Assembly (NCBI RefSeq): GCF_016775155.1
Contig: NZ_JAEUGD010000004.1
Coordinates: forward strand, 186,001-250,000
Source of the DNA: Fulvivirga marina
GTDB lineage: Bacteria > Bacteroidota > Bacteroidia > Cytophagales > Cyclobacteriaceae
Reading direction: 5' to 3'
Length of the DNA stretch: 64,000 nucleotides
This document shows positions 27,862 to 37,819 of this stretch, piece by piece. Under the pieces are notes generated by a model. It was given only the letters and a program-made list of their open reading frames with translations. It was not told the origin of the DNA and did no database searches. How positions within the stretch are numbered: the first letter of the stretch is position 1; every line of letters starts with the position of its first letter. Position numbers and translations under genes: made by a program.

Positions 27862-27984
27862 TTGTAGTTTATTTTCTTAAAAGTATCAGTCCCTTATCAC
27901 ATACATACGAATAAACACACCTTTGGTACAGAAGATATGAAAAGGGGCTAAGCCAGATGCTAAATGGAATATTACCCTGATAAG

Positions 27985-28467
27985 TTAGTTTATATCCTGA
28001 ACTTTTGAAATGAGACTAGCCAGTTTGTTCAGTGGCACAGCACCTACGATGTCCAAAACAGAAAAGCTCTCCGGATCACTCATTAGAAGCACTAGGCCAG
28101 ATGTAACTCCACCTTCCTCAAGAATATAAACATTGACCTTCATCCCCTCATGACTCATGGTCATTAAGTCTTCAAAGTCCTCATCATGGTATTTTTCTAC
28201 CATACCTTTGAAATCAGCATCCGTAAGTTTGTTTTGCTTCTTGTCTACACGGATAAATTTCATTTTATCAATATCCTTGATTAATTCATCAAACTCCTCA
28301 TTGCCCTCCTGATTGAGCATTTTCAATGTATTGTTATAGAAGAAAAGTGTAAAAGCATCATCATACTTCTCCGCAAACGCCTTCGTGGTTTTACTCTGCC
28401 CAAAGACTACCACCCCAAAGACAAGGTATGTCACTGTCAATATGCTAAAAAACTTTTTCATAGTCAT
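27985..28467 (-). CDS. DUF4252 protein, third tandem copy
   Basis: 160 residues with a signal peptide ending near VVFGQ. The layout matches the two upstream copies: SKTTKAFAEKYDDAF, an acidic helix with KFIRVDK, then a strand pair and a C-terminal helix (PLNKLASLISKVQDIN). Function unknown. The second ATG (28461) is equally possible as start. It lies last in the sigma-factor operon, separated from the second copy by a hairpin. Confidence 0.85.
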   Translation of the reverse strand: MTMKKFFSILTVTYLVFGVVVFGQSKTTKAFAEKYDDAFTLFFYNNTLKMLNQEGNEEFDELIKDIDKMKFIRVDKKQNKLTDADFKGMVEKYHDEDFEDLMTMSHEGMKVNVYILEEGGVTSGLVLLMSDPESFSVLDIVGAVPLNKLASLISKVQDIN

Positions 28468-28506
28468 GTTCTTTAATAGTAAGCCTAACCCCTAAAATAG
28501 CAAATA

Positions 28507-28546
28507 CCCCTGGAACCGACAAGCATAAACTTATCAGTACCAGGGG
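28507..28546 (-). other. Hairpin between DUF4252 genes
   Basis: CCCCTGG (28507-28513) and CCAGGGG (28540-28546) form a 7-bp stem around 26 nt. The following minus-strand sequence has only short T runs, so it may attenuate transcription or stabilise the upstream mRNA rather than fully terminate. Confidence 0.45.
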
Positions 28547-28561
28547 CTTGAATAAGTACTA

Positions 28562-29065
28562 TTACTCCCAGTTTTTATGATTCTTAGCCAGGTAAGCCAA
28601 ATCCTTCATTTCCAAAGTTCCATTGATACTCATAACCATAAACTCTTCGTCTTCCCTCATAATTACCAGCATGTTCTTCACTTGTGATTCAGTGCCCTGA
28701 GTCATAAAATACATACGGTTACTTCCCTCCTTCACGGTCATAAGCTCTTCATATTTTTCTTTCTTCAAAGCATCCCTCATGTCATCCATAGACTTGCTAT
28801 CGAAACCTGATTTATGCATAGGGATTGCCAGTATTTCCATAGACTCAATTCCTTTGGCAATTCTGGCGATGGTCTCTGAATCTTCATCGTCCTCAGCATA
28901 GGAAGCAATAGACCCGATAAGCTCAAACAGACTTCCGTTAAGTGATACTACCTTTGCATCACGATCATCTTTATACTTGTTTTGAAAATCCTGTACTGTT
29001 TTGCTCTGTGCCCATCCAAAGCTTACCGAACCAACTAATACGAGTGTTGCAATTAACTTTTTCAT
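28562..29065 (-). CDS. DUF4252 protein, second tandem copy
   Basis: 167 residues with a signal peptide ending near FGWAQ. It shares with its neighbours the pattern SKTVQDFQNKYKDD, an ESMEILAIP strand and a C-terminal helix (LEMKDLAYLAKN). It is a paralogue of the flanking genes by organisation and sequence pattern. Secreted or periplasmic, function unknown. Confidence 0.88.
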   Translation of the reverse strand: MKKLIATLVLVGSVSFGWAQSKTVQDFQNKYKDDRDAKVVSLNGSLFELIGSIASYAEDDEDSETIARIAKGIESMEILAIPMHKSGFDSKSMDDMRDALKKEKYEELMTVKEGSNRMYFMTQGTESQVKNMLVIMREDEEFMVMSINGTLEMKDLAYLAKNHKNWE

Positions 29066-29108
29066 AATTTGATTTGTTTTGAGTTTTTACCTTGTTATTA
29101 TTTTAATC

Positions 29109-29636
29109 TTATTTATCCTTTTTTCCTCCATCCAGTTTTTCCAAACCTTCCAGCCCATCGATATCCATGGCCCTTGATATTTTAGAGATCTGCTTCAGGT
29201 CGATTTCTCCGAAAAGTGTCAGAATAAAGAACTCATTATCACCCCCCATCACCATCAGAAGTTCGCTGATCTTACCATCCTTCTCCTTGATCATGAATTT
29301 CATATCCTTATCTTCATCCCTTACTGACATCAATTCATCATACTCACTTTTAGGAATTAGTGAGAAAGCTTCTTTGTACAATTCTTTTCCTTTAGTAGTA
29401 TTCTCTTTAGCAAGAATCTTCAATCCCTTAAGTTTACTGATAGCATCCATCACTTCCTGATCTTCCTCACTATCCATTTCCAGGTTGGTAAAAAGACCGA
29501 ACATACGACTGGTTACGGATACATGAGTAAAGTCTGTGTCTTCTTCATATGTGCTAAAAAACTTACTAATAGCATCCTGTGCGCTTAGCTGCACAGTGAT
29601 CATCATTCCTATGGCTAATACAATTACCTTTTTCAT
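29109..29636 (-). CDS. DUF4252 protein, first tandem copy
   Basis: 175 residues with a signal peptide ending near QLSAQ. Family pattern: DAISKFFSTYEED, GLKILAKEN, and a C-terminal helix GEIDLKQISKISRAMDI followed by a Lys/Gly-rich tail. It starts 11 bp after the anti-sigma-like gene and so belongs to the sigma operon. Confidence 0.88.
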   Translation of the reverse strand: MKKVIVLAIGMMITVQLSAQDAISKFFSTYEEDTDFTHVSVTSRMFGLFTNLEMDSEEDQEVMDAISKLKGLKILAKENTTKGKELYKEAFSLIPKSEYDELMSVRDEDKDMKFMIKEKDGKISELLMVMGGDNEFFILTLFGEIDLKQISKISRAMDIDGLEGLEKLDGGKKDK

Positions 29637-29646
29637 TTTTTTATAT

Positions 29647-30177
29647 TTATAATGCTTCTGTCTCTTTTATTTTTTCCTGGGCTTCACTGAATACACCCAC
29701 TTTTTCAACCTCTTTTCTACCTTTGTTAAAGTTTTTAGAAATCAGCATCAACGCTTTTTTCGTTTCCTCAAATGCTTCTTTCGGGTCTTCAAAGGTATCT
29801 GCAATATAAGGGTCCATCTTATCCTTTTTATTGAGATATTCTTCCCTCACAAAATAGCCTGCCGTAACCAATATCAGTACCACTGCAGCCACTTTGGCAA
29901 TGTCATAAAACATACGAACCACCTTGCCTTTATCTCCTGTCGACTCAGCCCGTTTTGTGTCTATTTGAGCCAGTACCTGCTCATCAAACAAGCCGTCCAA
30001 CTGGCCATTTTTCTTTTCATGTTCGTAGTACCTGAACAAAGGTGCAATAGCCTGCCACCTTGTAGGTACACTATCCGAATTGAAGAACTTCCTGAGTTCT
30101 TTTTCCTCTTCAAGCGTGGTCTCACAATCCCAATATTTAGCCAACAACTGCTCTATCCTATCCAAGTCCATATGCAT
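29647..30177 (-). CDS. Single-pass membrane protein, probable anti-sigma factor
   Basis: 176 residues. The N-terminal cytoplasmic region (IEQLLAKYWDCETTLEEEKELRKFF) is the recurring N-terminus of Bacteroidota proteins encoded right after ECF sigma genes; one membrane helix follows at about 92-108, then a charged periplasmic tail. The start overlaps the sigma gene by 20 nt, so synthesis is coupled. It would hold the sigma factor until an envelope signal arrives. No sensor domain is recognised. Confidence 0.75.
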   Translation of the reverse strand: MHMDLDRIEQLLAKYWDCETTLEEEKELRKFFNSDSVPTRWQAIAPLFRYYEHEKKNGQLDGLFDEQVLAQIDTKRAESTGDKGKVVRMFYDIAKVAAVVLILVTAGYFVREEYLNKKDKMDPYIADTFEDPKEAFEETKKALMLISKNFNKGRKEVEKVGVFSEAQEKIKETEAL

Positions 30178-30676
30178 TGATGTTTAATAAACTTTCTTTC
30201 ACTGCTTTTCTAGCTCTAAACAGGTTCACTTTTACCTGATTCATATCAATCTCCAGAATATCGCTGATCTCCTTATAACTATACCCTTCAACATCTCTCA
30301 ATTGAATTACCTGCCGCTGTTTTTCTGGTAGTGCTTCTATGAAGCTTCCGATGTTTTTCATCATATCACTCATTTCTGCCGCGCGATAAGGCGTTTCATT
30401 TTCCCCTCCACTAACATCAAACCCTTCTCTCATGGGATCTGTATATTTACTGTGTTTCGATTTTAACCGATCAAGAGAAACATTGCGAGTAATTCTCATG
30501 CACCAGGCTTCCATATTCTCCAGCTGATTCATGCCATCCCTCTTATTCCATACTTTGATCAATACCTCCTGAACAACATCCCTTGCATCATCCTCATCCT
30601 TGAGGAATCGTAAAGCAAAGCGATAAAGCTTGTCTTTAACTGGTAATACCCGGGTTTTAAATTGTTCCAAACTCAT
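30158..30676 (-). CDS. ECF-type RNA polymerase sigma factor
   Basis: 172 residues with region 2 (YRFALRFLKDEDDARDVVQEVLIKVW) and region 4 (ALPEKQRQVIQLRDVEGYSYKEISDILEIDMNQVKVNLFRARKAVKE). First gene of the operon sigma, anti-sigma, three DUF4252 genes, which it probably activates itself. Confidence 0.95.
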   Translation of the reverse strand: MSLEQFKTRVLPVKDKLYRFALRFLKDEDDARDVVQEVLIKVWNKRDGMNQLENMEAWCMRITRNVSLDRLKSKHSKYTDPMREGFDVSGGENETPYRAAEMSDMMKNIGSFIEALPEKQRQVIQLRDVEGYSYKEISDILEIDMNQVKVNLFRARKAVKESLLNINAYGLG

Positions 30677-30989
30677 GATTCAATAGCAAGACGATGCATC
30701 TAATGGAATGTTACAAAAGGTAATATTTTTTTTAGCACCCTGTTCAAATTACTTACTTATAAGGCATTTAATCTACCCTGTACCTATTATTTTAAAAGGC
30801 TTAGTTAAGATATACTGTTCTCTGGTTAAAGCTTTCCATTAATATTTGAAGGTTTGAACTGGAAAACGAAACTAGTAACAACTCTAGAATGTGTGGGTCG
30901 GAATTGCTAAGACATCCCTACCCGTGGCAAAACACTACTAGACAAACAAAATGTCCGCCTCCCCAAACTACTCCAAAGCTGTCTGAAAG
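30677..30989. other. Intergenic region upstream of the ECF sigma operon
   Basis: About 310 bp. I see no ORF with coding character and no strong hairpin. It must hold the sigma operon promoter; an ECF-type promoter is likely, but I cannot define its boxes from one sequence. Confidence 0.35.
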
Positions 30990-32222
30990 CTACTTCCTTA
31001 TCATATGTACAGAAAACCATCCCAAGACAAAAATAATTAGCCCCATTACCACCCAAAGCCATGTTTTATTCTCAAAAATGGGGACCACTGGGTCTATCGG
31101 CACCTTATCTATGACTTCCTCCTGCCCCAATGTAAGTGTAGATATTGCCTCCGGAATTTTATTTGCAAAGTTAACTATATCGTAGTTAGGGCTTGTGGCT
31201 CGATCATTACCATATACCAGTATATATGAAGCCGGTTCAGTGAACCTGGCATGAAGCTCATAAACATTACCTTTTACCACAAAACCCTCAAACTTTAGAG
31301 GATTGTTATCAAAGTTCCGAATGACTACCCTTACTTTATGAGTAAAGACATTTCTAAATCTAAACTCATTACTTTCAAGTGAACTAAGCATTCCATTAAA
31401 CGCGACCCTGTATTGTTTCTTCCAGCCGTTCGGAGTTTTAACACTGTCGTGAAGATACTCAATGCTAACAGGTCTGTAATAATCGAATTGATCTACCACA
31501 TTAACCTTTATCTGTGACACTGAAACAATACTTTCCAAATCCAATTCAATTTCGGTTTGTCTTCGATCCTGATTTTCTCTGATCGAAGTGTTCAAAACAT
31601 CATGTGTTACATAATTCCCGGGTTCAAATTTCTCTTCCGTAAGTCTTGCAGAATTCAGTATTGGCATTTTACCGTTTTCCGGGATAAACAAGCGTATGTA
31701 TTGATACTTGGCCGAAGGGAATGTAAGAGAAGTAAAGGTGTATTGAGTCTGAGAATTTTCAATGGACAAAACTCTTGAAGATTTCAATATAGTAAACCAT
31801 TCTTTCTGATCATGGCTACCTTCCAGAGTCACATATCTGTCAAAGTTAGTGCCCTGAAAATCCAATTGAATATGATTAATACCCTCAATCGATGGCACTT
31901 CAAAAGTATAATAATAACCTTTCCGGTTGTGAGTAGAATTAATCAGGTTGAAATCAACCTGCCTATTAGAATAAGTATCTTCATTTACACGAAGTACATA
32001 TGGAGCTTCCAAGGTGTCGTTTGAGGTGGTGATACCATATATTCTTATATCAGACAGACCGTGAGATACTTTACTAAAAATATCATTAGGTAATATGATT
32101 TTATGCCACAGTTCTGATATTTCTCTGAGTTCTCTTTTAAAGCGATAATCCTTCATCTGACCAAAGGCAGACGACATCAACATGACAAAAAGGATTGTAA
32201 TGATATTAATTCTGAGCCTCAT
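30990..32222 (-). CDS. DUF3999 family protein
   Basis: 410 residues from ATG 32222 (MRLRIN; an ATG four codons upstream also exists). Signal peptide ending near SAFGQ, a long periplasmic beta-rich region with two discoidin-like halves (FDRYVTLEGSHDQKEWF), and a C-terminal membrane helix at about 388-405. DUF3999 genes regularly pair with DUF2339 genes, as here, with overlapping ends. Function unknown; probably one envelope complex. Confidence 0.85.
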   Translation of the reverse strand: MRLRINIITILFVMLMSSAFGQMKDYRFKRELREISELWHKIILPNDIFSKVSHGLSDIRIYGITTSNDTLEAPYVLRVNEDTYSNRQVDFNLINSTHNRKGYYYTFEVPSIEGINHIQLDFQGTNFDRYVTLEGSHDQKEWFTILKSSRVLSIENSQTQYTFTSLTFPSAKYQYIRLFIPENGKMPILNSARLTEEKFEPGNYVTHDVLNTSIRENQDRRQTEIELDLESIVSVSQIKVNVVDQFDYYRPVSIEYLHDSVKTPNGWKKQYRVAFNGMLSSLESNEFRFRNVFTHKVRVVIRNFDNNPLKFEGFVVKGNVYELHARFTEPASYILVYGNDRATSPNYDIVNFANKIPEAISTLTLGQEEVIDKVPIDPVVPIFENKTWLWVVMGLIIFVLGWFSVHMIRK

Positions 32223-34536
32223 CGGATATAACATGTTTGTACTTATTATATAAGAATGAAATTATGAGTAGCAAAACCCCTAACGAAACCAGGACAATAG
32301 TTTTTCCAATAGTATCCAATGATGCCAGGTCGTAGAGGAATAGCTTCACAAGAGTAACTCCAAAAAGTGAAATAGCCGCTATTCTAAGGTATTTTTGTCG
32401 TTTAATAATACCAAGTATAATTAGCAACACGGCATATAGTCCCCATAAAATACTCAAAGCTAATTTATAAGATTGTACTGAACCTGCAAGATCCATCCAG
32501 TTGATCAGCTCACTGCTTACTACCCACAATATACTGGCATGAAATATAAGGTAAAATGCTCGTCTAAAACCTTCCCCGGAAAAGAATGATTTTACATAGT
32601 TATGAATAGAGAACATCAACAAGGCAACAAACAAATAGCTCACATACCGTACACCCACATAAAATACACCCCTGCTATAGTACTCTGACAGCGTTTGATC
32701 AATATAAAGCTCTCGCAATTCACTTAAGGCGTACAGCCCTTGTGTTAAAAATACAAGAAGCACAAAGAGGTTCAACACCATATTCACATATGAAAGCACT
32801 TTATTCTTCACCTCCCATATATTGGCTAACGATAACAGAGAGATGAAAAGCATAGTATAGTTAAGCACCCATATAACCTTAAAAAACTCCAGGGCATAAT
32901 TTCGTTCGTAGTTATCAGCATGAACCTCAGAATCCAAAAATAGCTGGTCCCAGTAATTGGCTATCTCAACCTGAAAGGCCTTATAGAGAGTGAAAATAAA
33001 AATTACAGGGATGCCATAACGCACTATTTTAAACAACCCTCGTTTATCTCCAAAATTTTCAGGTGTTGAAATCTTTTCATTTAAAAAGGTCATAAACCCA
33101 AAGCCCCCCGCAAAGAGAATGGAGGTAAGAAAATTTATGTTTAACAGAAACACCGTTCTGGTGCCTAAGTCGTCATAATAGTAACTCTCATAATTTTCTG
33201 ACCAGTCATGAAGCAGGCTTATGAAGGCCAGTGCCATCAATGGGTATGACAATTTCTCATATACCGGAACATTCTTACTCCTTCCTATCCAAAATAGCAG
33301 GGTAGCTTCGCCTACCCAGAGCAATGTAACCCAGTTGCCATCGAGTTGTACAGGCACTGAAATGGTAACAAAAACCATTACAAGCCCTACAGCCATATAA
33401 AACAAATTCTTATCAGCCTGCCGCTGACGGTAGATTACAAAGCTTACCGCAGCATGTATTACTCCATTGACCAAACTAAAAAGCCCAAGGAGGTGTTCGC
33501 CTACTTCATCTCTTTCCAGTAGATCAAAGCCAAAAGCATAAAATATAAATGAGTTGAGCAGAAGCAGCACAACATCTCCCTTTCCGTATTTTTCCTTCTT
33601 GATGAGCTTGTAAGAAAGAAAGGTAATATAAAAGATAACGAAATATACACTCAGGAATATAAATGCAAGCCCAAAGTACTCCTGATTGTACCTATCCATG
33701 TACCAGGCGCTATAAATAAGCCATGTCAGGACAAAGGCCGAATAGTAAAGTGATTTCCAATATTTCTTAATCGCTACAATCAGGATACCTGCATTGATAA
33801 TGGCTATATAGGTAAATAAAACTGCTACTTTCCCAGAACCTTCACTCAGCAAAAAAGGCACAGCATAAGCACCTACCAGGCCAATATGGGCAATTACAGG
33901 CCTATCATATTGAAGTGCAGCAAATACTGTAAACGCCGTGAACACTACCATCAGTACAAATGCTACCGACTGAGGAAAAAGATCATAAAATGAGTAGGCT
34001 GCAAACGTTATGAAATACATAATAGCCATTGCTCCACTGAGCAATACGGCACTAAAGTTTTCATACTTGCTTTTGAGCTTAAAGGCAAACCCTAAAAGAC
34101 CGGCACCTACTATGTATCCTAAAATGATCCTGGTAAGTGGGCTGATAAGCTGGTTATCAATAGCATATTTAGCTCCGACCGCAACTCCCAAAACAGTAAT
34201 GGCAATACCTATTTTACTAATCAGGTTTTCACCAATAAATTTCTCGAAATCAGATTTCACCTTAGGTATAGCTTTGCCGAATGCTGACTCAACAAAACTT
34301 TCCTTTTTCTCAACTTCTGGAAGATGCTTCTTAGCAATTGGTAATGAATCTGCTTTTATGGTCTCAGTTGCATATGTTTTTACTTCCCTTACATCATCGG
34401 GTGGAGCGGATGAGCCTTTAAGTCTGTAAATCTCTGCTCTTAGCTGATCTATTTCTTTCTTAAACTGCTCTTGACGAAACAATAGTGTCTCAAGCTTATT
34501 AAGAAGTTCATCAATTCTTTCCTGATCTTTTGCCAT
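32206..34536 (-). CDS. DUF2339 multi-pass membrane protein
   Basis: 776 residues. An N-terminal coiled coil (about 1-45, QERIDELLNKLETLL) precedes more than 20 membrane helices starting near residue 110 with FIGENLISKIGIAITVLGV, the DUF2339 signature. It overlaps the DUF3999 gene. Function unknown. Confidence 0.92.
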   Translation of the reverse strand: MAKDQERIDELLNKLETLLFRQEQFKKEIDQLRAEIYRLKGSSAPPDDVREVKTYATETIKADSLPIAKKHLPEVEKKESFVESAFGKAIPKVKSDFEKFIGENLISKIGIAITVLGVAVGAKYAIDNQLISPLTRIILGYIVGAGLLGFAFKLKSKYENFSAVLLSGAMAIMYFITFAAYSFYDLFPQSVAFVLMVVFTAFTVFAALQYDRPVIAHIGLVGAYAVPFLLSEGSGKVAVLFTYIAIINAGILIVAIKKYWKSLYYSAFVLTWLIYSAWYMDRYNQEYFGLAFIFLSVYFVIFYITFLSYKLIKKEKYGKGDVVLLLLNSFIFYAFGFDLLERDEVGEHLLGLFSLVNGVIHAAVSFVIYRQRQADKNLFYMAVGLVMVFVTISVPVQLDGNWVTLLWVGEATLLFWIGRSKNVPVYEKLSYPLMALAFISLLHDWSENYESYYYDDLGTRTVFLLNINFLTSILFAGGFGFMTFLNEKISTPENFGDKRGLFKIVRYGIPVIFIFTLYKAFQVEIANYWDQLFLDSEVHADNYERNYALEFFKVIWVLNYTMLFISLLSLANIWEVKNKVLSYVNMVLNLFVLLVFLTQGLYALSELRELYIDQTLSEYYSRGVFYVGVRYVSYLFVALLMFSIHNYVKSFFSGEGFRRAFYLIFHASILWVVSSELINWMDLAGSVQSYKLALSILWGLYAVLLIILGIIKRQKYLRIAAISLFGVTLVKLFLYDLASLDTIGKTIVLVSLGVLLLIISFLYNKYKHVISDEAQN

Positions 34537-34648
34537 ATACTTTGTCTAAGGGTAACCTATTTAGTTTTGAGAATGATTACCTCATCTCTGAAATATAACA
34601 AAATGATTTTAAACTGATAGGATTTAAAGGCTCATTACATCTAAGCCT

Positions 34649-35332
34649 CTAAACTTTGATTACTTTACCATCCACGATTACAAACACCTGATCTCCAACT
34701 TTAGGCTTGATCTTATATAGTCCGGTAAACTCTCCAAATGCTGGCAGCAGGGCTTGATTTTTCCCGAAATAAAAGCAAGGCAGTTTTATCCCCTGACGTC
34801 CCTTACCTCTAAGATGCACGCCAGGGTGAATGTGGCCAGCAAAATTATAACACCCTTCGGGAACCCCCTCCAATGGCTCATGAGACATAATAAAGGCCCC
34901 CATCTCCAACGGTTTCTTATGCATCACCAGTTGGTGTTTCTGGTATTGATAGTCACTCATGATATCATGATTACCCATAACCAGCTCAAATGAAATTGCA
35001 GGAAAGCATTTAAGTACCTGACCAAATACTTCCCACTCAGTATTATAGTGGCTATGGAAAAGGTCGCCCATAAATAGCACACGATCAGGCTGCACTTCCT
35101 GTAGCAGTGTTATTAGCCGCTCTATGTTTTGATCATTAGGATTATGAGGCACGGCTATTCCAGACCTACGAAAATGATTGACTTTGCCCAGATGTAGATC
35201 TGATATCAAAAGTACACCCTCTGACTTCCATAAAACAGCCTTTTCAGAGCACAGTAAAAATGTATTATTATATAGAGTTACTTCTTCAGACACGTTGCCA
35301 GCCAGATGAATTAAGTAATTTGAAGTCAACAA
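34649..35332 (-). CDS. pdeM: Ligase-associated DNA damage response phosphoesterase PdeM
   Basis: 227 residues, a small calcineurin-like metallophosphoesterase. Metal ligands are visible: Asp45 and His47 in ISDLHLGK, Asp90 in MGDLFHS, Asn121-His122 in GNHD, and SHEPLEG and GHIHPG later. The pattern RRSGIAVP after the first motif is characteristic of the ligase-associated phosphoesterase. In intact clusters it sits with exonuclease, ATP-dependent ligase and DEXH helicase. Here the helicase lies 2.9 kb upstream, split off by thioredoxin and an inserted haloperoxidase, and the other two are relics. Confidence 0.9.
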   Translation of the reverse strand: MLTSNYLIHLAGNVSEEVTLYNNTFLLCSEKAVLWKSEGVLLISDLHLGKVNHFRRSGIAVPHNPNDQNIERLITLLQEVQPDRVLFMGDLFHSHYNTEWEVFGQVLKCFPAISFELVMGNHDIMSDYQYQKHQLVMHKKPLEMGAFIMSHEPLEGVPEGCYNFAGHIHPGVHLRGKGRQGIKLPCFYFGKNQALLPAFGEFTGLYKIKPKVGDQVFVIVDGKVIKV

Positions 35333-35400
35333 AGTAATCCAAAAGAAGTATATCGAACAATGACAACAATATATTTCAAACCTCCATGATTCTATTTTAT

Positions 35401-35465
35401 ATTCTGATCAATCACAGCTCTCAACTGATTAACCGGTACCACTCCCGATTGTCTCTATATAATTT
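35401..35465 (-). repeat. Duplicated thioredoxin 3' end, distal copy
   Basis: 65 bp matching 37826-37890 at 61 positions, in the same orientation. On the minus strand it keeps the thioredoxin frame (RQSGVVPVNQLRAVIDQN) and ends two codons later at TAG (35392-35394); one mismatch is synonymous (GTG/GTA) and three lie at the upstream end. It is a gene fragment, not a gene. With the copy inside the intact thioredoxin gene it brackets the 2.36-kb haloperoxidase segment. Confidence 0.95.
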
Positions 35466-35486
35466 AATCTTTGTTATAAAATAGAA

Positions 35487-37697
35487 CTAGTCAACTTTAA
35501 GTTTATAGGTATGGTTAATATGGCTACTAATTATTCTTAGGTAATAAACACCTTGAGGAACATCGCTCATTGCGATTTTAACCACACCTGCATCTGTATT
35601 TAAAGAGTTTTTTTGATAAATCACCCGACCCATCGTATCAAACATCTCATACGATATTGTAGAGGTTTCCCTACCAACATCAATAGTGACATATTCGCCT
35701 CGTAAAACAGGGTTTGGATATGCCTGCACTTCATTAACCAATGGAGCTGTTTTTTCCTCAACAGCAGTCACCATTCCATTGAAATACATACTAGCTCGAT
35801 TAAAAGTATTTACTCCAATTTCCTTTCCAATAATTCTCCCTCTAATATCATCTGCAGGAGGGTGTATGCCTCCCCAAATTCTCGATAGGCTGGTCTGGTC
35901 AGAAGCATCAGCATATGTCGCCCATTGCAAAACTATATCAACACTAGGCCCTTCTTCAAAAACAAGAAATGAGTTTTTTCCTGCATGAAATTCCCCCATC
36001 CCCCCAGGGAAATATTCATCCCCTGTCAAAAGAGTAAGCACCTCTGCGGCAGCTCTTGAGAAAGTAGAATGCCCGCTTAAATAACCTGCAAAGGGTGGCG
36101 TAACGAAAGAAGGCCGTTGATAAGGCCACCAGTTCTCAGCCAAAATCCACCCAACCCCAGCTACATCGACTTCTGGGTTATCAATATAATCATGTCCTCT
36201 CCATGCATAAAGCTTAATTTTACCTACATTTTCGTTATCAGCACCTGCAAGAGAATCCCCTGTTTCAACCAATTCTATGTAACCTTCAATTAAAGGTATG
36301 CCATTCTCTGAATAACTTGCTTTACCAGGATCTGAACTTTGTCCTTGATCTGCCATATAGCGAATGGCTGAAACAGGCCGAATATAATCATACCATCCTT
36401 TTATTCCCCAAGCCGAAACCGCGCAATCATGCATGGCTCCACCTAGTGTAAGGTAAGCTTTAACATCCCATTCAAGATCATCCAACACAGCCCCCTCTCC
36501 TTTCATTTTCTTTTCAAAAAGAGGATGATCATTGACATAATTAAGAATTGTGAACCAGTGCCCTGGAGGTGTTTCTGAGTCTGGCCCATCTGCCCAAAAT
36601 TCTGCCAAAACCCTGGCATAGTCACCTTTTGGAACTACCTGAGGTTCATAAGGCTGACCTGTATATGGGTTGATAGCACGACCAGAACCTGACACCCCTC
36701 CCTCAAGAAGGTTATAGAAAGTTCTATAATCTTCCAACTTCTCAGGCAAAGGATCTGCGTTACCTACTGAAGCAGGAGATATATCAATCATAACGCTATC
36801 GGAAGGATCAAGGTGACTTGACCATACAGATACCAAAGAAAATGTCCATTTATATTCATCAGATAGCTCACCCCCCAAATATGGTGGAGCACCTGGATCA
36901 TGGTAGACCCAATAGTCATTGCCCCCCCTTTCATAGATTGTGAGATTCTCTTTGGTTAAAGCAAATGGCTGAACTTTGCCCCATTCAGGTCCAAGAAATT
37001 CCGGGGTCGCTCCCGGAATTACATTTCCGGATTGATCAATAAAAATATCAAGAGTTAAGGGCTGCCACCGATTGGGATCAACAATATCGGGATTACCTGG
37101 TAAAGCAGGCAAAAGTGGTGAATTAACAGGTTGATAGTAAGTGTTTTCATAACCACCTTCCTCATTCGATCCATCTTGAAAACCAAAATCAATTAAGCTT
37201 TGACCGATATAGTTACCCAAAGCTGCTGAGGAACCAGTACTATAATCTGTCGATGTAAAGTTAATATCATACCCCAGTTCTGCCATCAAAGCATCAAATG
37301 AATCTAATGATGCCGAAGCTCCTGGAGAATTTTTGAACCTATGAGAAAGTAACCTATATGCTGCATAGCTAATTGTAGTCTCTCTGGCCGATTTCAAATC
37401 GGAAGGAGACTGAATGCCCTTGAACTCACAGTTAAAATCACCGACCGTTTTTCCAAGAAGAAAAGTACTGGCCTGACCTCCACTATAGACTGCCCAGGAA
37501 TCATACAAAGCGACAGAAGTGTGAAACAAATTTCTTGCATGAACAGTAGGCCTGGCAAAATCTACCCTAATGGCAGATAACAAAGCTTCGTTCCATTGTC
37601 GGGCAACCGAATGCTGTGCTATTACATCATTTACAGAAGAAGCACCAAATACAAATAAAACAATAAGAATGAAAACTCGCCTGATAAGAAAATACAT
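35487..37697 (-). CDS. Secreted vanadium-dependent haloperoxidase-like protein with T9SS sorting domain
   Basis: 736 residues. Signal peptide ending near VIAQ. The C-terminal half of the main domain holds the PAP2/vanadate site: LSGHSTFSRAAAEVL and, later, RIWGGIHPPADD with the His that binds vanadate or phosphate in the superfamily. The last 75 residues (YPNPVLRGEY...PQGVYYLRI...YKLKVD) are a type IX sorting domain. It either oxidises halides or acts as an extracellular phosphatase. The gene fills a segment flanked by direct repeats, suggesting acquisition by transfer. Confidence 0.88.
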   Translation of the reverse strand: MYFLIRRVFILIVLFVFGASSVNDVIAQHSVARQWNEALLSAIRVDFARPTVHARNLFHTSVALYDSWAVYSGGQASTFLLGKTVGDFNCEFKGIQSPSDLKSARETTISYAAYRLLSHRFKNSPGASASLDSFDALMAELGYDINFTSTDYSTGSSAALGNYIGQSLIDFGFQDGSNEEGGYENTYYQPVNSPLLPALPGNPDIVDPNRWQPLTLDIFIDQSGNVIPGATPEFLGPEWGKVQPFALTKENLTIYERGGNDYWVYHDPGAPPYLGGELSDEYKWTFSLVSVWSSHLDPSDSVMIDISPASVGNADPLPEKLEDYRTFYNLLEGGVSGSGRAINPYTGQPYEPQVVPKGDYARVLAEFWADGPDSETPPGHWFTILNYVNDHPLFEKKMKGEGAVLDDLEWDVKAYLTLGGAMHDCAVSAWGIKGWYDYIRPVSAIRYMADQGQSSDPGKASYSENGIPLIEGYIELVETGDSLAGADNENVGKIKLYAWRGHDYIDNPEVDVAGVGWILAENWWPYQRPSFVTPPFAGYLSGHSTFSRAAAEVLTLLTGDEYFPGGMGEFHAGKNSFLVFEEGPSVDIVLQWATYADASDQTSLSRIWGGIHPPADDIRGRIIGKEIGVNTFNRASMYFNGMVTAVEEKTAPLVNEVQAYPNPVLRGEYVTIDVGRETSTISYEMFDTMGRVIYQKNSLNTDAGVVKIAMSDVPQGVYYLRIISSHINHTYKLKVD

Positions 37698-37819
37698 GAT
37701 TGTCAGTTATTTTAAAAGCACAGAAATAGTCAAAACAAGGGTAATCAGCGCTACACCAGTTTTACTTCATTATAGTTAACTGCGCAAGTTAAATAAGTTT
37801 GACATTTATCAAAAATTTC

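Noticed and set aside
35392-35465. A second small thioredoxin gene beside pdeM
   Set aside because: Only the last 20 codons are present, preceded by an in-frame TAG and lacking the CGPC site; it is a duplicated fragment.
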